Below, piece after piece: positions 36,660-48,013 of a stretch of 64,000 nucleotides of DNA. Source of the DNA: Diphasiastrum complanatum. Taxonomy: Eukaryota; Streptophyta; Lycopodiopsida; Lycopodiales; Lycopodiaceae. The first letter of the stretch is position 1, and every line of letters starts with the position of its first letter. Position numbers and translations under genes: made by a program. The notes below the pieces were generated by a model. The model was not told where the DNA came from. It saw nothing but the letters and a program-made list of their open reading frames with translations, and searched no databases. Location: assembly GCA_029204225.1 (NCBI GenBank), contig CM055095.1, positions 46,450,510-46,514,509 of the forward strand, read 5' to 3'.

Positions 36660-38740
36660 AATTATTAAAAGAATATAAAATTCTATAAATAGTGAAAAAT
36701 ACAAAAAAGTGAGCAAATAATTGTGAAAAATAAAGAAAATTAATTTAATAGCAGCGAACAGAAATAAAAAAGGTTTAATAAGTTACACTAAATTAAATTA
36801 AACTAAGGGTGATAGAAGAAAGTCACAGCTCTTTGAAAACAAATGGTTTTTTTTTTTTTCTGTGTGTGTGTGTGGGGGGGGGGAAGGTTTTAGTATAACC
36901 TGTCCCCATTGAGCATGGGTAGAGCATAAAAAAAATGTGATTTTTTGCAAGGATTTGGCACTCTTTTGAGGTATGCCCATTGAGCCGGGCCCATGTTTTA
37001 AATCACGGTTGTGACTTTTAAAACATAGGGAAAAGTAGTATGTGCATGTGTCCTCATGAGTCAATGGGACACGGAGCCCACACCCAAAGTTGGGATCAAC
37101 ATTTTGGTTTTATTCCAGGCTTGTCTTTGAAACCTTTAACCGTTGAATGGAGACATTCTCTTACAACATAATAGCATTTGTTATGTCCAAACCTAGAATG
37201 TTAGGCTGAACCTAATCAAAGAGCACAAGGCTCCAAACATGTCAGTAATCAAGGTTTGAGGCTACCAAAATTTCTCTTTTGCATGCAGTGGCCTTAACAT
37301 GGACTTAAATTCTTGACACATTTCTTCCAACCAGTGGAAGATGTGGATTACTCCTCTATGAATTCGGTCCAAGTGCATTGCACAATCCTTTAGGAATGTT
37401 TACCACCAATGCGTGCTTCCATCACCATTTTCCTCACTTCCTTTTCAACCCTGCAACCTGGGGGGATTATAAACTCTCGTTCCCATCCTTGGAATTGCAG
37501 GTCCATTCCCTCAAATTCATCTTAGCCAATCTCCAGCCACAACCCAAATGGCAGGAGAAGGCGTTTCTCACAAACTCCCATGCATTGGTGGTATTCAGTG
37601 CCTCAACACTTGCAGGTTGATCTACATATCACCCTGGTCTGATGCATCCACCATGGAGCACTGCAACTTTCCACACATTCCAATTGGAAAGGAGTGGTCG
37701 ACGAAGGTGGATCTCCAACGAAATCTATACGTTTTTCACAATAAGTATAGGGATACCCCGATCGGGTGGTAGCCGAAAACTATCGAATTCTCGCACTGAT
37801 TTCCAAGGTTTCTGCTACATGAGATGACTGCCTCGACAAGTTTTTTTTTTTTTATCCTAACCAAGTCTTCAAACTCCTTCGACAAGTTTTTTTTAACCTA
37901 ACCAAGTCTTCAAACTCGGTCCCGACGAGTTGCCCATCTATTGTACATTATTCTATCGCAGCACTCTTGGTGCCACACAGGTTTTGGTCCAGATGGAGCA
38001 CCTCACTAAATGGCTGCAAGGCATGCACCCCGCATTTGGTCACATGTCAAAAACGGGACATCTGCATGTGTTACTTCATCAACAATTTGCCTAGATGATC
38101 TCCACCTGAATATGGGCCAATCGAGATGCTGAACAACAACGGCTCACCCATGCTGCCATGCAGGCCACCGCATAAGCGCCATCCCCCACCTTATGTACTC
38201 TTATAAAAGCAGATGAAAAGAAGCCCAGAAAAGAAATACACAGACTCGTTTTTTGTTTTTGTTGTACACCATTCTTTTTTTTTTCTTCCTATTATTATTA
38301 GTATTATTTTTCAATTTTCAAGTTCTTATTTCCTATTACTTGTTAGTCTAGGCACTTGTCAACTCTCTTGTCATTTCTAGCAACCCTGCTCTTCGCTGTC
38401 ATTTAGAAGGGTTTACAAAAAAAAGACACCCACCCACCTTCTTTAGCCTTCTCCGCACTTCTATTTTCCCCTCTTTCCCCTTTTCTTCTTCATCTTCACC
38501 TTCACCATTCAACATTCAAGATCATCATCATCGACGCACCAACTCATTGACATCACCACACCAAGTCAACAACAATCACACCTATTCTGCATCTCTAGTC
38601 AACAATGCTCCAGATCCAAGTGGCTCCATGTAGATCCACAATCCAGTAGAACCAACAGAACTAACAGATCACCGACAAAATAAGATGAGCAAACTTGTTC
38701 CAACCGTGAGGAGCCAGAGCATTTTGCCAAATATTTTCAA
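36660..38740. other. Intergenic region upstream of myosin
   Basis: AT-rich with a T/GT/G low-complexity run (36,847-36,883). A roughly 50-bp unit is duplicated at 37,829-37,915 (CGACAAGTTTTTTTT...AACCAAGTCTTCAAACTC). There are short ORFs around 37,380-37,830 that I do not recognise. No gene is supported. Confidence 0.55.
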
Positions 38741-38756
38741 TAACTTTATAAGAACA

Positions 38757-38945
38757 CATGAAGCTTCATCAGCCACATCAATAGCTTCATTCACAACATT
38801 AATAGCCACATCAACAGCTTCAATAGCCACATCAATAGCTTTATCAGCCACATCAAAAACTTCACCAGCCAGATTAGCAGCTTCAACAGCCACTTTAGAA
38901 GCTTCATCAGCCACATCAACAGCTTCACCAGTCACTTTACCAACT
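38757..38945. repeat. Degenerate 21-bp minisatellite, open on both strands
   Basis: About nine degenerate copies of a unit close to AGCTTCATCAGCCACATCAAC. Because 21 is a multiple of three, both strands stay open and give heptad-like peptides (Ala/Ser/Thr-rich on plus, Val/Ala/Asp/Glu-rich on minus). Whether it is translated is unknown. It lies about 100 bp left of the Copia insertion. Confidence 0.8.
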
Positions 38946-39052
38946 CCACCTCCACCAACGTGGCATCATGGCACTATGAGACTAGCACCTAGTTAGTGTG
39001 GGGGGCATGTTGGCCACGTACGATACATGCCCAACACACGAGACATGATATG

Positions 39053-39702
39053 TGTGAAAGATTTCAGATCCTTAAGATCCAATCTACTTGAATGATCTTT
39101 GGTTAGAAAGAGAAATACACTACCAATTTCACCAATGTAGAAAAATCAGCATCTACACACAATTTGAGATGCAAACACTAATAGAACTTGATCAAACTTG
39201 AATGAAATGATTACGTACTGTCGTTGTCTGTACAAAATCAGCAAGCTGCTGTATTTCACACGTGTGGATCCAAAAATAGCAAATATAGATCATTCTACAC
39301 ATAGAATTGCAAGCAATCACCAAGATAGTGCACCAATGGATAGTAGAACCCAAGAGAACCATGTATAAGCATGAAATGAGATAGAGAAGAGAGAAGATGA
39401 CTCTCTCCACGAGTTATATCCTTTTATAATAGGTCCAAACCCTATTTGGCCACTTGGCTTTCCCACCAAAATGCTAACCCTACCAATTTTGGGTCTAGAT
39501 TCAATGTACCCAACTTATTCAAATTGAATCTACTCAAACTCGCATTCTATCTTTCCCACACTTTCAAAAAGTGTTTATTCAAATGAAATTTAGACTAATG
39601 AACTTTGAAAAGTCAACCTCTAAGTCTAAAACAAGTTTTGGCCTCAATATGCCAAATATGAAAATATTGCAAAATGTGATGAAACTAGTTGAATCTTTCA
39701 CA
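39053..39702 (-). repeat. Copia 3' LTR
   Basis: 650 bp, TGTGAAAG to CTTTCACA. It is preceded by ATATG at 39,048-39,052. Confidence 0.96.
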
Positions 39703-40282
39703 CTCCCTCTTCAACTAGTTTTAGCATAGACTTTGATAATACTCCAAGTGAAGTCCTATGCTTCATGAACAAGTCTTTTCCCAATGCTTTGGTGAAGATA
39801 TCAGCTACACATTCCCTTGAAGACACATGTTGAAGTTCCACCTCCTTTGCAATGACTCGCTCCCTCACAAAATGATATTGTATCTCAATATGCTTGCTCC
39901 TAGCATGAAAGATAGGATGGGATGCCTTTCTTTGGGCTGATTGATTGTCACAAAAGATGATTGGGCTCTCTGAAAAATTCAGCAAGTGAAGATCCTTGAT
40001 CATCCTCTTGATCCATACCATCTCCTTTGTGCAATGTGTAAGAGCTTTGTACTCGGCCTCACTAGATGACAATGAGATAGTGGCTTGTTTCTTTGACATC
40101 CATGATATAGCTCCATCACCTATGAAAATACAATAAGAACTAATGGATTTCCTATCCATTACATCTCCAGCATAGTCTGAATCTGAAAATCCAAAAAGAT
40201 TAGGTGATGATCCCTCATACAATATGCCAAAATCTCGAGTTCCAATGATGTACCTCAAAACTCGCTTTCCTAGCTTCCAATG
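39698..40282 (-). pseudogene. Copia RNase H domain after in-frame TAG
   Basis: The reading continues in the same frame as the long ORF after a single TAG. It starts EHWKLGKRVLRYI, the sequence that normally links Copia reverse transcriptase to RNase H. RNase H motifs are visible (FSDSDYAGD, SLSSSEAEYKAL, FCDNQSA), and the frame runs to the 3' LTR. The domain looks intact, but without read-through it has no start of its own apart from a Met at 40,258. Confidence 0.85.
39703..39720 (-). other. Copia polypurine tract
   Basis: The minus strand reads TTGAAGAGGGAG immediately before the 3' LTR. Confidence 0.8.
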
Positions 40283-40285
40283 CTC

Positions 40286-43200
40286 CTAGCATAGTTTTTG
40301 CCAATAGAACTGATCCATCATAAGAATGATCTTCTTCCTAAGAATAGATCTCCTTTCAATGATCATGTAATGCTCAAAATAGAAACAACCATAATTGATA
40401 TAGAGAATAGTGTCCACTTGGGATGCTTCACTATTTCTTACATCAATTTTACATGTAAAAATGTGACTAGAACATGAAGAATCAAATAGAATGTAAGTGA
40501 GATGATTCCACCATGCTTCCAACTCTGAAATATCTGGAAAAATATAGCAAACAAACAATAAATGTGAGTGATCAACTTTTGCTTGCATGTCTCCTCCTCC
40601 TTTGTCCTTTGTTGCCTTGTATCCACCATGATACTCCATGAATGAGCCTCCATCTTCATCTTGCCACAAGAAACCATTAAACCTTGGAAATCCATGAGTA
40701 GGTGAGTACATAAATGATGCAAATCCAGCATCACATGACTCCATAAACCAAGTAGTTTGCACTAGTCCATCTTCAAGATCTACTTGACACAAGAAAATGA
40801 CCATGAATTCACCAAAAATTAAAAATCTCCAAGTATTGGCACCAAGTAGCTCAACACTTGAGAACTTAGCCATGGATGAGTGACATAATGAACCTCCAAT
40901 AGCTTCATTTCCATCAGCAAAATCAGCCAAGAATGCTAGTATAAATCCAACATCAAAACAACGCTCACCAATGTAGCTAGTTTTGCCATATCTTGACAAT
41001 TTGCACACATCCACATGAAATTGCTCAATCATGAGATAGAACAAGTAAAGTAAACTTGAACAACACTTCCTTGCTGCTCCTTTGACCTTACTTGAGTCTT
41101 CAATATTCTGTAAAAACAGATCCATAACACCTTTTCCAATTACCTCTCCTTTGATGCTCTTGACTAGCTCCAAATTGCCAACTTCCCTTTTGACTAGTTG
41201 AAGCGCTTTGAGATCAACCTCTTGATCTTCAACTTGACCATCAAAGTCATTGAACAAAATTTGTTTTCCAGATCCATTACTTGATTTTACAGCAAGATAA
41301 CATCCATCCACTTGCATAGCTCCATGTACACAAGAAGATCCTCCAAAAGATGTTCCACTCTTCATAAGAGATCGATACTCAAGATCCATTGCTTCGATCC
41401 ACTCCTCTTCTTTCCTTGCTTGATCTACACTTGTAGGCTCATCCAAAGAGGTTAGGAAAGCAACATAATTTCCAGAAACTACTTGCTTACCCTTTTGATC
41501 ATATGTGAGCCTTGAAGGTACTTGTCTTTCTCTTGATGTTCTCCTTGGCTTTTGATTTGATGAAGGTCCATCATCACCACCATCCAAAGTAGGATCCTTC
41601 TCATCAACATCAAGAATGTTAGATCCATCTACTTTACCATCAATCATGCTTGAAGACACCTTTGTAATGTTTCCCTCATAAAAAATGACATCTCTACCAA
41701 CAATCACTTTGTTAGTAGAAGGAATGTAAACCTTGTAGGCTTTATTCACCTCACTATATCCAACAAAAATACCTCTTCTTGAAGATGGATCCTCCTTGGT
41801 CTTATCATCAAGAGTAATGTTGACATAGCATGTGCATCCAAAGGTTCTTAGAAAGTTGACACTCGGCCTCCTCTTGAATAGCATCTCAAAAGGTGTCCTT
41901 CCATCCAAAATAGCACTCGGCCACCTATTGCACAAAAAATTGGCACACAACAAAGCTTGATCCCAAAATGGTTTGTCAAGATTAGCACTTTCACATAAAG
42001 TCCTATTCTTCCTTTCAGCCACTCCATTTTGTTGTGGGGTCCTTGATGTTGTATACTCCCTCTTGATCCCATGCTCATCACAAAAGGCCTTGAACTTGTT
42101 AGATATGTACTCACCACCATTGTCACCTCTCAAGCACTTGATCTTTGTGGAGAATTGGTTCTCCCTTGCATTCTTGAACTTGACAAAGACATCATACACT
42201 TCATCCTTGTTCTTTAGTAGATAGATCCAACAAAATCTACTAAAATCATCAATGAATGTTACATACATCTTAGCTCCACTATTGCTAATTGTAGTAAATC
42301 CATGAATATCTGAATGTACAAGTTGAAAAGGCTTTGTAGATCTAGAAATAGATCTAGTATAAGGTAGTCTATGTGACTTAGACAAAGCACAAGACTCACA
42401 AACATGCTTGTCATTACTTAAGGAACTTGGAAGACCAATCACAACCTTCTTCCTTGCCATTACCTCCAATGACTTGAAGTTGAGGTGTCCCATCCTTTTG
42501 TGCCAAACCTCTTGAATAGAAATCTGCTCCCTTGCAACACATCCAACTTGGTTAGCAATAACACAAGCATCAAGTTTGAACAACTTCCCTTGCCTTTTAC
42601 CTTTTCCAATCAAGACATCCTTCCTTTTGATCAAACAAGCATCTCCATCAAACTCCACCTTGAGGCCCTTACTTAGCATTTGACTCACACTAAGCAAATT
42701 CTTGGTAATAGATGGAATAAACAAGACATCCTCCAAATGAACATTCCTATTTGTAGAGAGAGAAATAAGAATTGTGCCAATCCCTTTGATTGCACACTCA
42801 CCATCATTGGCCGTGTAGATCACCCTCTTGTCATCTCCATATGCCAACAAAGAAGCGAAGTACTCTTTGTGAAAGGTCATGTGTGAACTTGCTCCACTAT
42901 CAATCCACCAAGGATCTAGATCTCCATCATTAGCAAGCATACATGAAGACATCACAAAAGCATCATCATTTGCATCTTGCACATCCAAACCATCCTCATC
43001 AAGAGTAAGATTACCTTGCTTGTCTCCTTGATCTCTCTTCTTCTTGTAGCACTCACTTGCAAAGTGTCCTTTGATGCCACAATAGAAGCACTTGAACTTT
43101 GATCTATCCTTCTTTTTGCCACTTGAAGAAGCATCCACTTGATCTTGCCCTTTAGACCACTTGCTTTTGGTTTTGCCCTTGAATTTGCCCTTTGTGAACA

Positions 43201-43813
43201 TAGCATCCTCTTGAAGTGTCGATGTAGATCCACCTCTTGCTTGAAGCCTATATTCCTCATTGATCAAGATCTCTTGAAGATCCATCAAACTTGGCAAAGT
43301 CTTTTGAATAGCAATACTTTGAACAATGTTAGAATGAGCATCCAACAAGCCATTAAGAATCACTTGAATAAGCTCTCCTTCCTTAATGCTTTCATCTATG
43401 CAAGCTAACTCATCATTCAATGCTTTCATTCTCAAAACAAAAGTACTTGGACTTTCTTCATTCTTTTGCAAACAAGAAAAGATTTGCCTTCTTAGAGTCA
43501 ACACTCTAGAAGTAGACTTGGATTCATAAAGCTTCTTCAATGAATTCCAAGCTTCCAAAGATGATGTGCACTTACCAACTTCCTTGAGAAGTTCATTGGT
43601 AACATTCATCTTTATCATGTGTAGAGCCTTCTTGGCCCTCTTGTCATACCTCAATTGATCTTGTTGTGTTGCTGGTCTCTCCTGCAAACCTACAACAATA
43701 TCCAAAACATCATTCATCTCAAGAAGTGACTCCATCCTCACTTTCCATAATAAATAGTTACTTGAGGTAAGCCTATCAATGGCTTTCAACATGACTCCAA
43801 TTGAGGTTGCCAT
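40286..43813 (-). CDS. Copia Gag-protease-integrase polyprotein with foreign C-terminal segment
   Basis: One frame of 1,175 residues. Residues 1-230 are a UBN2-type Gag. The zinc knuckle CFYCGIKGHFASEC is near 241-258 and the protease DSGASSH near 303. The integrase zinc-binding region starts at about 435 (WHKRMGHL, then CESC), and the catalytic residues are in LVHSDIHG (about 501), LRGDNGGEY (about 566) and QNGVAERKN (about 602). The conserved linker EEEWIEAMDLEYRSLMKSGT ends near 822. Copia polymerase sequence should follow, but residues about 823-1175 show none of its motifs: no KARLVAKG-type motif and no YVDD. I do not recognise that segment; it is Cys-, Phe- and Gly-rich. A TAG at 40,286-40,288 ends the frame. 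Confidence 0.88.
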   Translation of the reverse strand: MATSIGVMLKAIDRLTSSNYLLWKVRMESLLEMNDVLDIVVGLQERPATQQDQLRYDKRAKKALHMIKMNVTNELLKEVGKCTSSLEAWNSLKKLYESKSTSRVLTLRRQIFSCLQKNEESPSTFVLRMKALNDELACIDESIKEGELIQVILNGLLDAHSNIVQSIAIQKTLPSLMDLQEILINEEYRLQARGGSTSTLQEDAMFTKGKFKGKTKSKWSKGQDQVDASSSGKKKDRSKFKCFYCGIKGHFASECYKKKRDQGDKQGNLTLDEDGLDVQDANDDAFVMSSCMLANDGDLDPWWIDSGASSHMTFHKEYFASLLAYGDDKRVIYTANDGECAIKGIGTILISLSTNRNVHLEDVLFIPSITKNLLSVSQMLSKGLKVEFDGDACLIKRKDVLIGKGKRQGKLFKLDACVIANQVGCVAREQISIQEVWHKRMGHLNFKSLEVMARKKVVIGLPSSLSNDKHVCESCALSKSHRLPYTRSISRSTKPFQLVHSDIHGFTTISNSGAKMYVTFIDDFSRFCWIYLLKNKDEVYDVFVKFKNARENQFSTKIKCLRGDNGGEYISNKFKAFCDEHGIKREYTTSRTPQQNGVAERKNRTLCESANLDKPFWDQALLCANFLCNRWPSAILDGRTPFEMLFKRRPSVNFLRTFGCTCYVNITLDDKTKEDPSSRRGIFVGYSEVNKAYKVYIPSTNKVIVGRDVIFYEGNITKVSSSMIDGKVDGSNILDVDEKDPTLDGGDDGPSSNQKPRRTSRERQVPSRLTYDQKGKQVVSGNYVAFLTSLDEPTSVDQARKEEEWIEAMDLEYRSLMKSGTSFGGSSCVHGAMQVDGCYLAVKSSNGSGKQILFNDFDGQVEDQEVDLKALQLVKREVGNLELVKSIKGEVIGKGVMDLFLQNIEDSSKVKGAARKCCSSLLYLFYLMIEQFHVDVCKLSRYGKTSYIGERCFDVGFILAFLADFADGNEAIGGSLCHSSMAKFSSVELLGANTWRFLIFGEFMVIFLCQVDLEDGLVQTTWFMESCDAGFASFMYSPTHGFPRFNGFLWQDEDGGSFMEYHGGYKATKDKGGGDMQAKVDHSHLLFVCYIFPDISELEAWWNHLTYILFDSSCSSHIFTCKIDVRNSEASQVDTILYINYGCFYFEHYMIIERRSILRKKIILMMDQFYWQKLC

Positions 43814-44401
43814 GTAGCAATGACCTGATCTTCTCTTTCAACCTGTTTCAATGCACAAAGCACTCCTTTGAACAACAACAAATGCTTTCAAAAGTTTTCA
43901 CCAAGATTTGAAACTATCTCACAAATTCTCTTCTAGCACTTATCCAAGCAAATCAACACATAGAATCATGGAATCTTGATCAACCTATGATCTATCCTCA
44001 ATCTAATGACTTTTGCCACTTCCTAAGATTGAAACACACTCAAATGAAGTCCAGCAACCTCACTATCTAGAGATCCAATCAAAATTAGGGTTTTGACAAA
44101 ATTACAAAAAATTGACTATTCCAAATCTACATGCAAATGCTGAAAATTTGATATGCAATCTATAAGCCACCACTTAGGCTGAACCAATGATCCAAAAATC
44201 GGCCAAATCCAGCATGTGAATTCAAAAAATGGAATTGAACAAGTATATTGACCTATTTAGTGTTTTGATCTACAAAAGATCCAATCTACAAAAGCAAAAA
44301 ATCCGATTTTGGTGTAGAATCCTCTCTAGCATGCTCTAGACTTGATATCTTCACCAAATCATTGATAGATCTGATTTCCTCCTTCATAACCTGAAACACA
44401 A
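43814..44401 (-). other. Copia untranslated leader
   Basis: 590 bp between primer site and gag start, near-identical to 767-1,352 in the left-edge copy. No ORF. Confidence 0.85.
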
Positions 44402-44413
44402 GCTCTGATACCA
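44402..44413 (-). other. Copia primer-binding site, initiator tRNA-Met
   Basis: The minus strand reads TGGTATCAGAGC directly after the LTR. Confidence 0.93.
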
Positions 44414-45052
44414 TGTGAAAGATTTCAGATCCTTAAGATCCAATCTACTTGAATGATCTTTGGTTAGAAAGAGAAATACACTACCAATTTCACCAATGTA
44501 GAAAAATCAGCATCTACACACAATTTGAGATGCAAACACTAATAGAACTTGATCAAACTTGAATGAAATGATTATGTACTGTCATTGTCCGTACAAGACC
44601 AGCAAGCTACTATATTTCACACTTGTGGATCCAAAAATAACAAATATAGATCATTCTACACATAGAATTGCAAGATAGTGCACCAATGGATAGTAGAACC
44701 CAAGAGAACCATGTATAAGCATGAAATGAGATAGAGAAGAGAGAAGATGACTCTCTCCACAAGTTACATCCTTTTATAGCAGGTCCAAACCCTATTTGGC
44801 CACTTGGCTTTCCCACCAAAATGCTAACCCTACCAATTTTGGGTCTAGATTCAATGTACCCAACTTATTCAAATTGAATCTACTCAAACTCGCATTCTAT
44901 CTTTCCCACACTTTCAAAAAGTGTTTATTCAAATGAAATTTAGACTAATGAACTTTGAAAAGTCAACCTCTAAGTCTAAAACAAGTTTTGGCCTCAATAT
45001 GCTAAATATGGAAATATTGCAAAATGTGATGAAACTAGTTGAATCTTTCACA
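44414..45052 (-). repeat. Copia 5' LTR
   Basis: 639 bp, partner of 39,053-39,702; it lacks 11 bp (a CAAGCAATCAC-like unit) present in the other. ATATG follows at 45,053-45,057. Confidence 0.96.
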
Positions 45053-45057
45053 ATATG

Positions 45058-46391
45058 GAGGACTTGTACAGCCTCCCTTTTGTAACTAATGTAATTAAAA
45101 GAAAGTTAGACACCAATGGTGCACTTGTATTGCACAATGTGCAAAATATTATAAATACACCTTGAAGCATAAAATAGGATAAACAAATAATTTTTGGCTA
45201 AAAGTGTCTCGAAGCACAATAGAAAATGTGGCGTGTCTCAGTACGAAATACAACAAAACATTGTAAAAGTCAAGTTACATGTCAAAACAAAGAAAAGCAA
45301 GTTAACTTAGACTGATGGTTTTGGAAATGAGCCAATAGAAAAGTGCCACTTCAACTAATTTGGACCCAACTATATAAGGGCAAAATCTGTTGTATTTCAT
45401 GTTCTCAATTTTTTTTTTTGTGTAATCAAAGAGTTGAGTTCCCTCCTATTTGTGTTTATGTGAATGCTTTGAGAGAGGAAAAGAGAGAGAGAGTTGTGAG
45501 ACGAGTGTTGTCATTTTTATGTGTTGATGCTTGTTTTTCTACTATGTGTGCTTGATGCCTAGATCGCTAGACGTACGTAGTATTCTCTTTTTCCATAGAA
45601 ATTGGTAGGTTTGCTATGCAAATTTTTAGTGCCGAACTATGGATTTGCGCTTAGGAAGAACGGTTTCCAAGCTCTTTCATGGTTTGCCAACCTCCTCTTT
45701 ATTCCCTCTTGGCCGTAGCCCACAAAATAGGTGTTAGATCAATATCACGGGCCTTAAGCCACCATACGTAGGATTTCCTTTTCGTTGGAGCCTTGGAACC
45801 CAAAGAGGCCAACAGCATTGAAGGGTACGGTGCCCACAAACAAACATGACACAGTAGGAATTATAGAGTTACTTAGTTCCCCTTGCATTTTCTAGGACTC
45901 TCTGGTGGTTTTAATCCTCCGAAGGAGGACAACATGAGGCAGCTTGACAAAGTGTCGTTCTCTCATTCGTGGAGACATAGTTTTTTCTTTAAATCACAAG
46001 TTCCCAACTGGATCGATGCTTCATCATTGCATACATATCATCCCTTTTGCCCCCCTATACCAATGATGGCTTCCATGATCTTCTTTGTTCATGTAAATAA
46101 GCTCACAATTAATTTCTCACATAATGTATGCACTAGAGAATGTTCGAGTGTTTCCCCTTTGATGTAAAATAATTAGTTGGACACTACCACCTTATATGCA
46201 ATGATGAAGTTAACACAACACAAACTAATGTGCATACTTTTCTAATTTGAACACAAGCATGTAGTTTAATCTATTCAAAGCACCCATGACTCGATGTAAA
46301 GTTTTGCAAAAATTAGACTTACTAATGCCAATTGCAATAAGAGGTAATTGTTTCTCGATGAGTGTTACAACTCTCATGAATCTTCGATTAC
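45058..46391. other. Intergenic stretch between Copia and Gypsy C
   Basis: AT-rich with short unrecognised ORFs on both strands. Nothing is supported as a gene. Confidence 0.5.
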
Positions 46392-46800
46392 CTTGAAGGT
46401 TCCGCACACCCCATATTAGTGACACGCACCGTATCCGCCCATCCATGGGGTCACGACTGACCCACCCCCATGCACTGGAGCTATCGACATAGTCATGCCT
46501 AGTTGAGTCTCTTACGATAATTGGCATCCCATACCACCAGTCATCACACTTGGCTCTCCCTAGCACACATCTCTTGGCCTGGAGATACATCCTAGCTCAT
46601 GCACGTGCTCTCCATCCACCACTCCCGGGTAGACAGAGTGAACGGAAAGAGGGAAACCCCACCACTATATAGGCATAGCATAGTGGCCAGGCTTGGTCCT
46701 TTCGGTGACACGTGACCACCTAGGATGGTGACGCGTGGACCTAAACATGTCGATAATGCCAGACTTGCATCATTCCCCTTGCGAGGCCGTCACTGCACTA
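46392..46800 (-). repeat. Gypsy C 3' LTR
   Basis: Shares CTTGAAGGTTCCGCACACCC through GCCGTCACTG with 48,510-48,920, with about 10 percent difference by eye and small indels. Confidence 0.82.
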
Positions 46801-47420
46801 GATCATCTATGGGAATCAGATTATTTTTTCCATGAAGTCGTTCCTTTAAATGACTAATATGGAATACATGATGAACCTTAGTTCCAACATGGAGTTCTAG
46901 TCTATACGTAGCCCTACCAATCTTGTTAAGAACTTTGAAAGGACCGCTTAGACATGGAAATAACTTCGGACATTTTCCCGTTCAAAGTCTCTTAGAGTCT
47001 TTTGGGATTCTAAGATACACCCAATCACCGATCTCAAATTCTCGAGGAGCACGACCTTGTTAGCATAGAATGGGCTCGATCCCAAGCCAAATCCAGAGCC
47101 AATCTAATGCTTTCCCTAGCCACCTAAAACATTTCCTGCATATCATACAAGAAATTCGCTGCAACTTGCACTTTGAGACCTTTGAGTCCAATGGAGATAG
47201 GGGAACAAGGCTAAAAGCCATACAAGAGCATAAAAAGACTAAAACCCATGGAAGATCTAGAATGCTTCATACTATTGTATGCGAACTCAACCATTGGGAG
47301 GTACTTTTTCCAATCTGATTGTCACCTGGAAACATATGCGCAAAGCATATCTTCTATCGACTGGTTGACACATTCGGTCATCGGTTTCTGGGTGATCCGT
47401 AGATGATAGACTTAAAGTAG
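46795..47420 (-). pseudogene. Gypsy C integrase C-terminal remnant
   Basis: The minus strand reads, in shifting frames, the end of a Gypsy integrase: a YLPMVEFAYN-type core end near 47,290, LALDLAWDRA near 47,080, and GPFKVLNKIGRATYRLEL followed by VFHISHLKERL near 46,940-46,840. The reading stops next to the LTR. Several stops show decay. Confidence 0.78.
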
Positions 47421-47905
47421 TTTCCAGTCTCTCAAAATTTCTCCTTTCCTCATGCAAAAAGGACAAGTGGAGCCCAAAAAAGGCCCGAGGTGTCCTTTCT
47501 AGACTTTTCATATCGTGTGGGGCCAACAAATGGTGCCACATGGCTCATGGACCTCAAAGGATTAAAAAATTTGGTTAAGGCCCCTTCTCCAACCTCCAAC
47601 TCATTACGTACTACAATTCCTCTCCAACCTTGGGAGAGGAGGAGGAAGAAGAACTTACCACCAAAAAAAGGACCAAGCTCCAAGATTTGGTTTAGTTACT
47701 TCTTTCTAATAAAAAGAATTCATAAAGTTCTCTAAGAGTTTTATATTAGAGTTTGTAATTCAACTTAGAAAGCAATTATCAACTTAAAAGAATTATCTAC
47801 AAAGCTTTGAATCAAACCCTTATCCTAGGAGGGCGCACCTCATGGCCATTCCAAGGCAAGTAAGTACAATACGGTTGCGAGATGGAGGAGTACATATAGT
47901 CTCAA

Positions 47906-48013
47906 CCCCCCCCCCCCCCCCCCCAAGAAAAAGGCTCGACTGCGGACAACGCGTTGGACCAGTCAACAAATACTAGGTAGGGGAGGTATTAATCCCCCCC
48001 CCCCCCCCCCCCC
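47906..48013. repeat. Two poly-C tracts (19 and 20 nt) 70 bp apart
   Basis: Uninterrupted cytosine runs at 47,906-47,924 and 47,994-48,013 inside Gypsy C. The exact lengths are likely unreliable in sequencing. Confidence 0.9.

Larger units (their letters stand above)
39053..45052 (-). mobile_element. Complete Copia LTR retrotransposon (6.0 kb) with RT region replaced
   Basis: LTRs at 39,053-39,702 and 44,414-45,052 are flanked by perfect ATATG duplications (39,048-39,052 and 45,053-45,057). In element order: primer site (44,402-44,413), leader, one long gag-protease-integrase frame, unrelated sequence where reverse transcriptase belongs, RNase H, a polypurine tract (GAAGAGGGAG) and the 3' LTR. 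The LTRs differ by one 11-bp deletion and roughly 15 substitutions by eye, mostly transitions, so insertion was fairly recent. Without its own reverse transcriptase it would depend on another element. Confidence 0.95.

Noticed and set aside
37378-37830. Overlapping short plus-strand ORFs
   Set aside because: Three different frames, none with a known motif; no splice pattern or repeat supports a gene.
46225-46590. 121-codon minus-strand ORF as a host gene
   Set aside because: Most of it is the Gypsy C LTR, and the related ORF at 48,396-48,903 is the other LTR.
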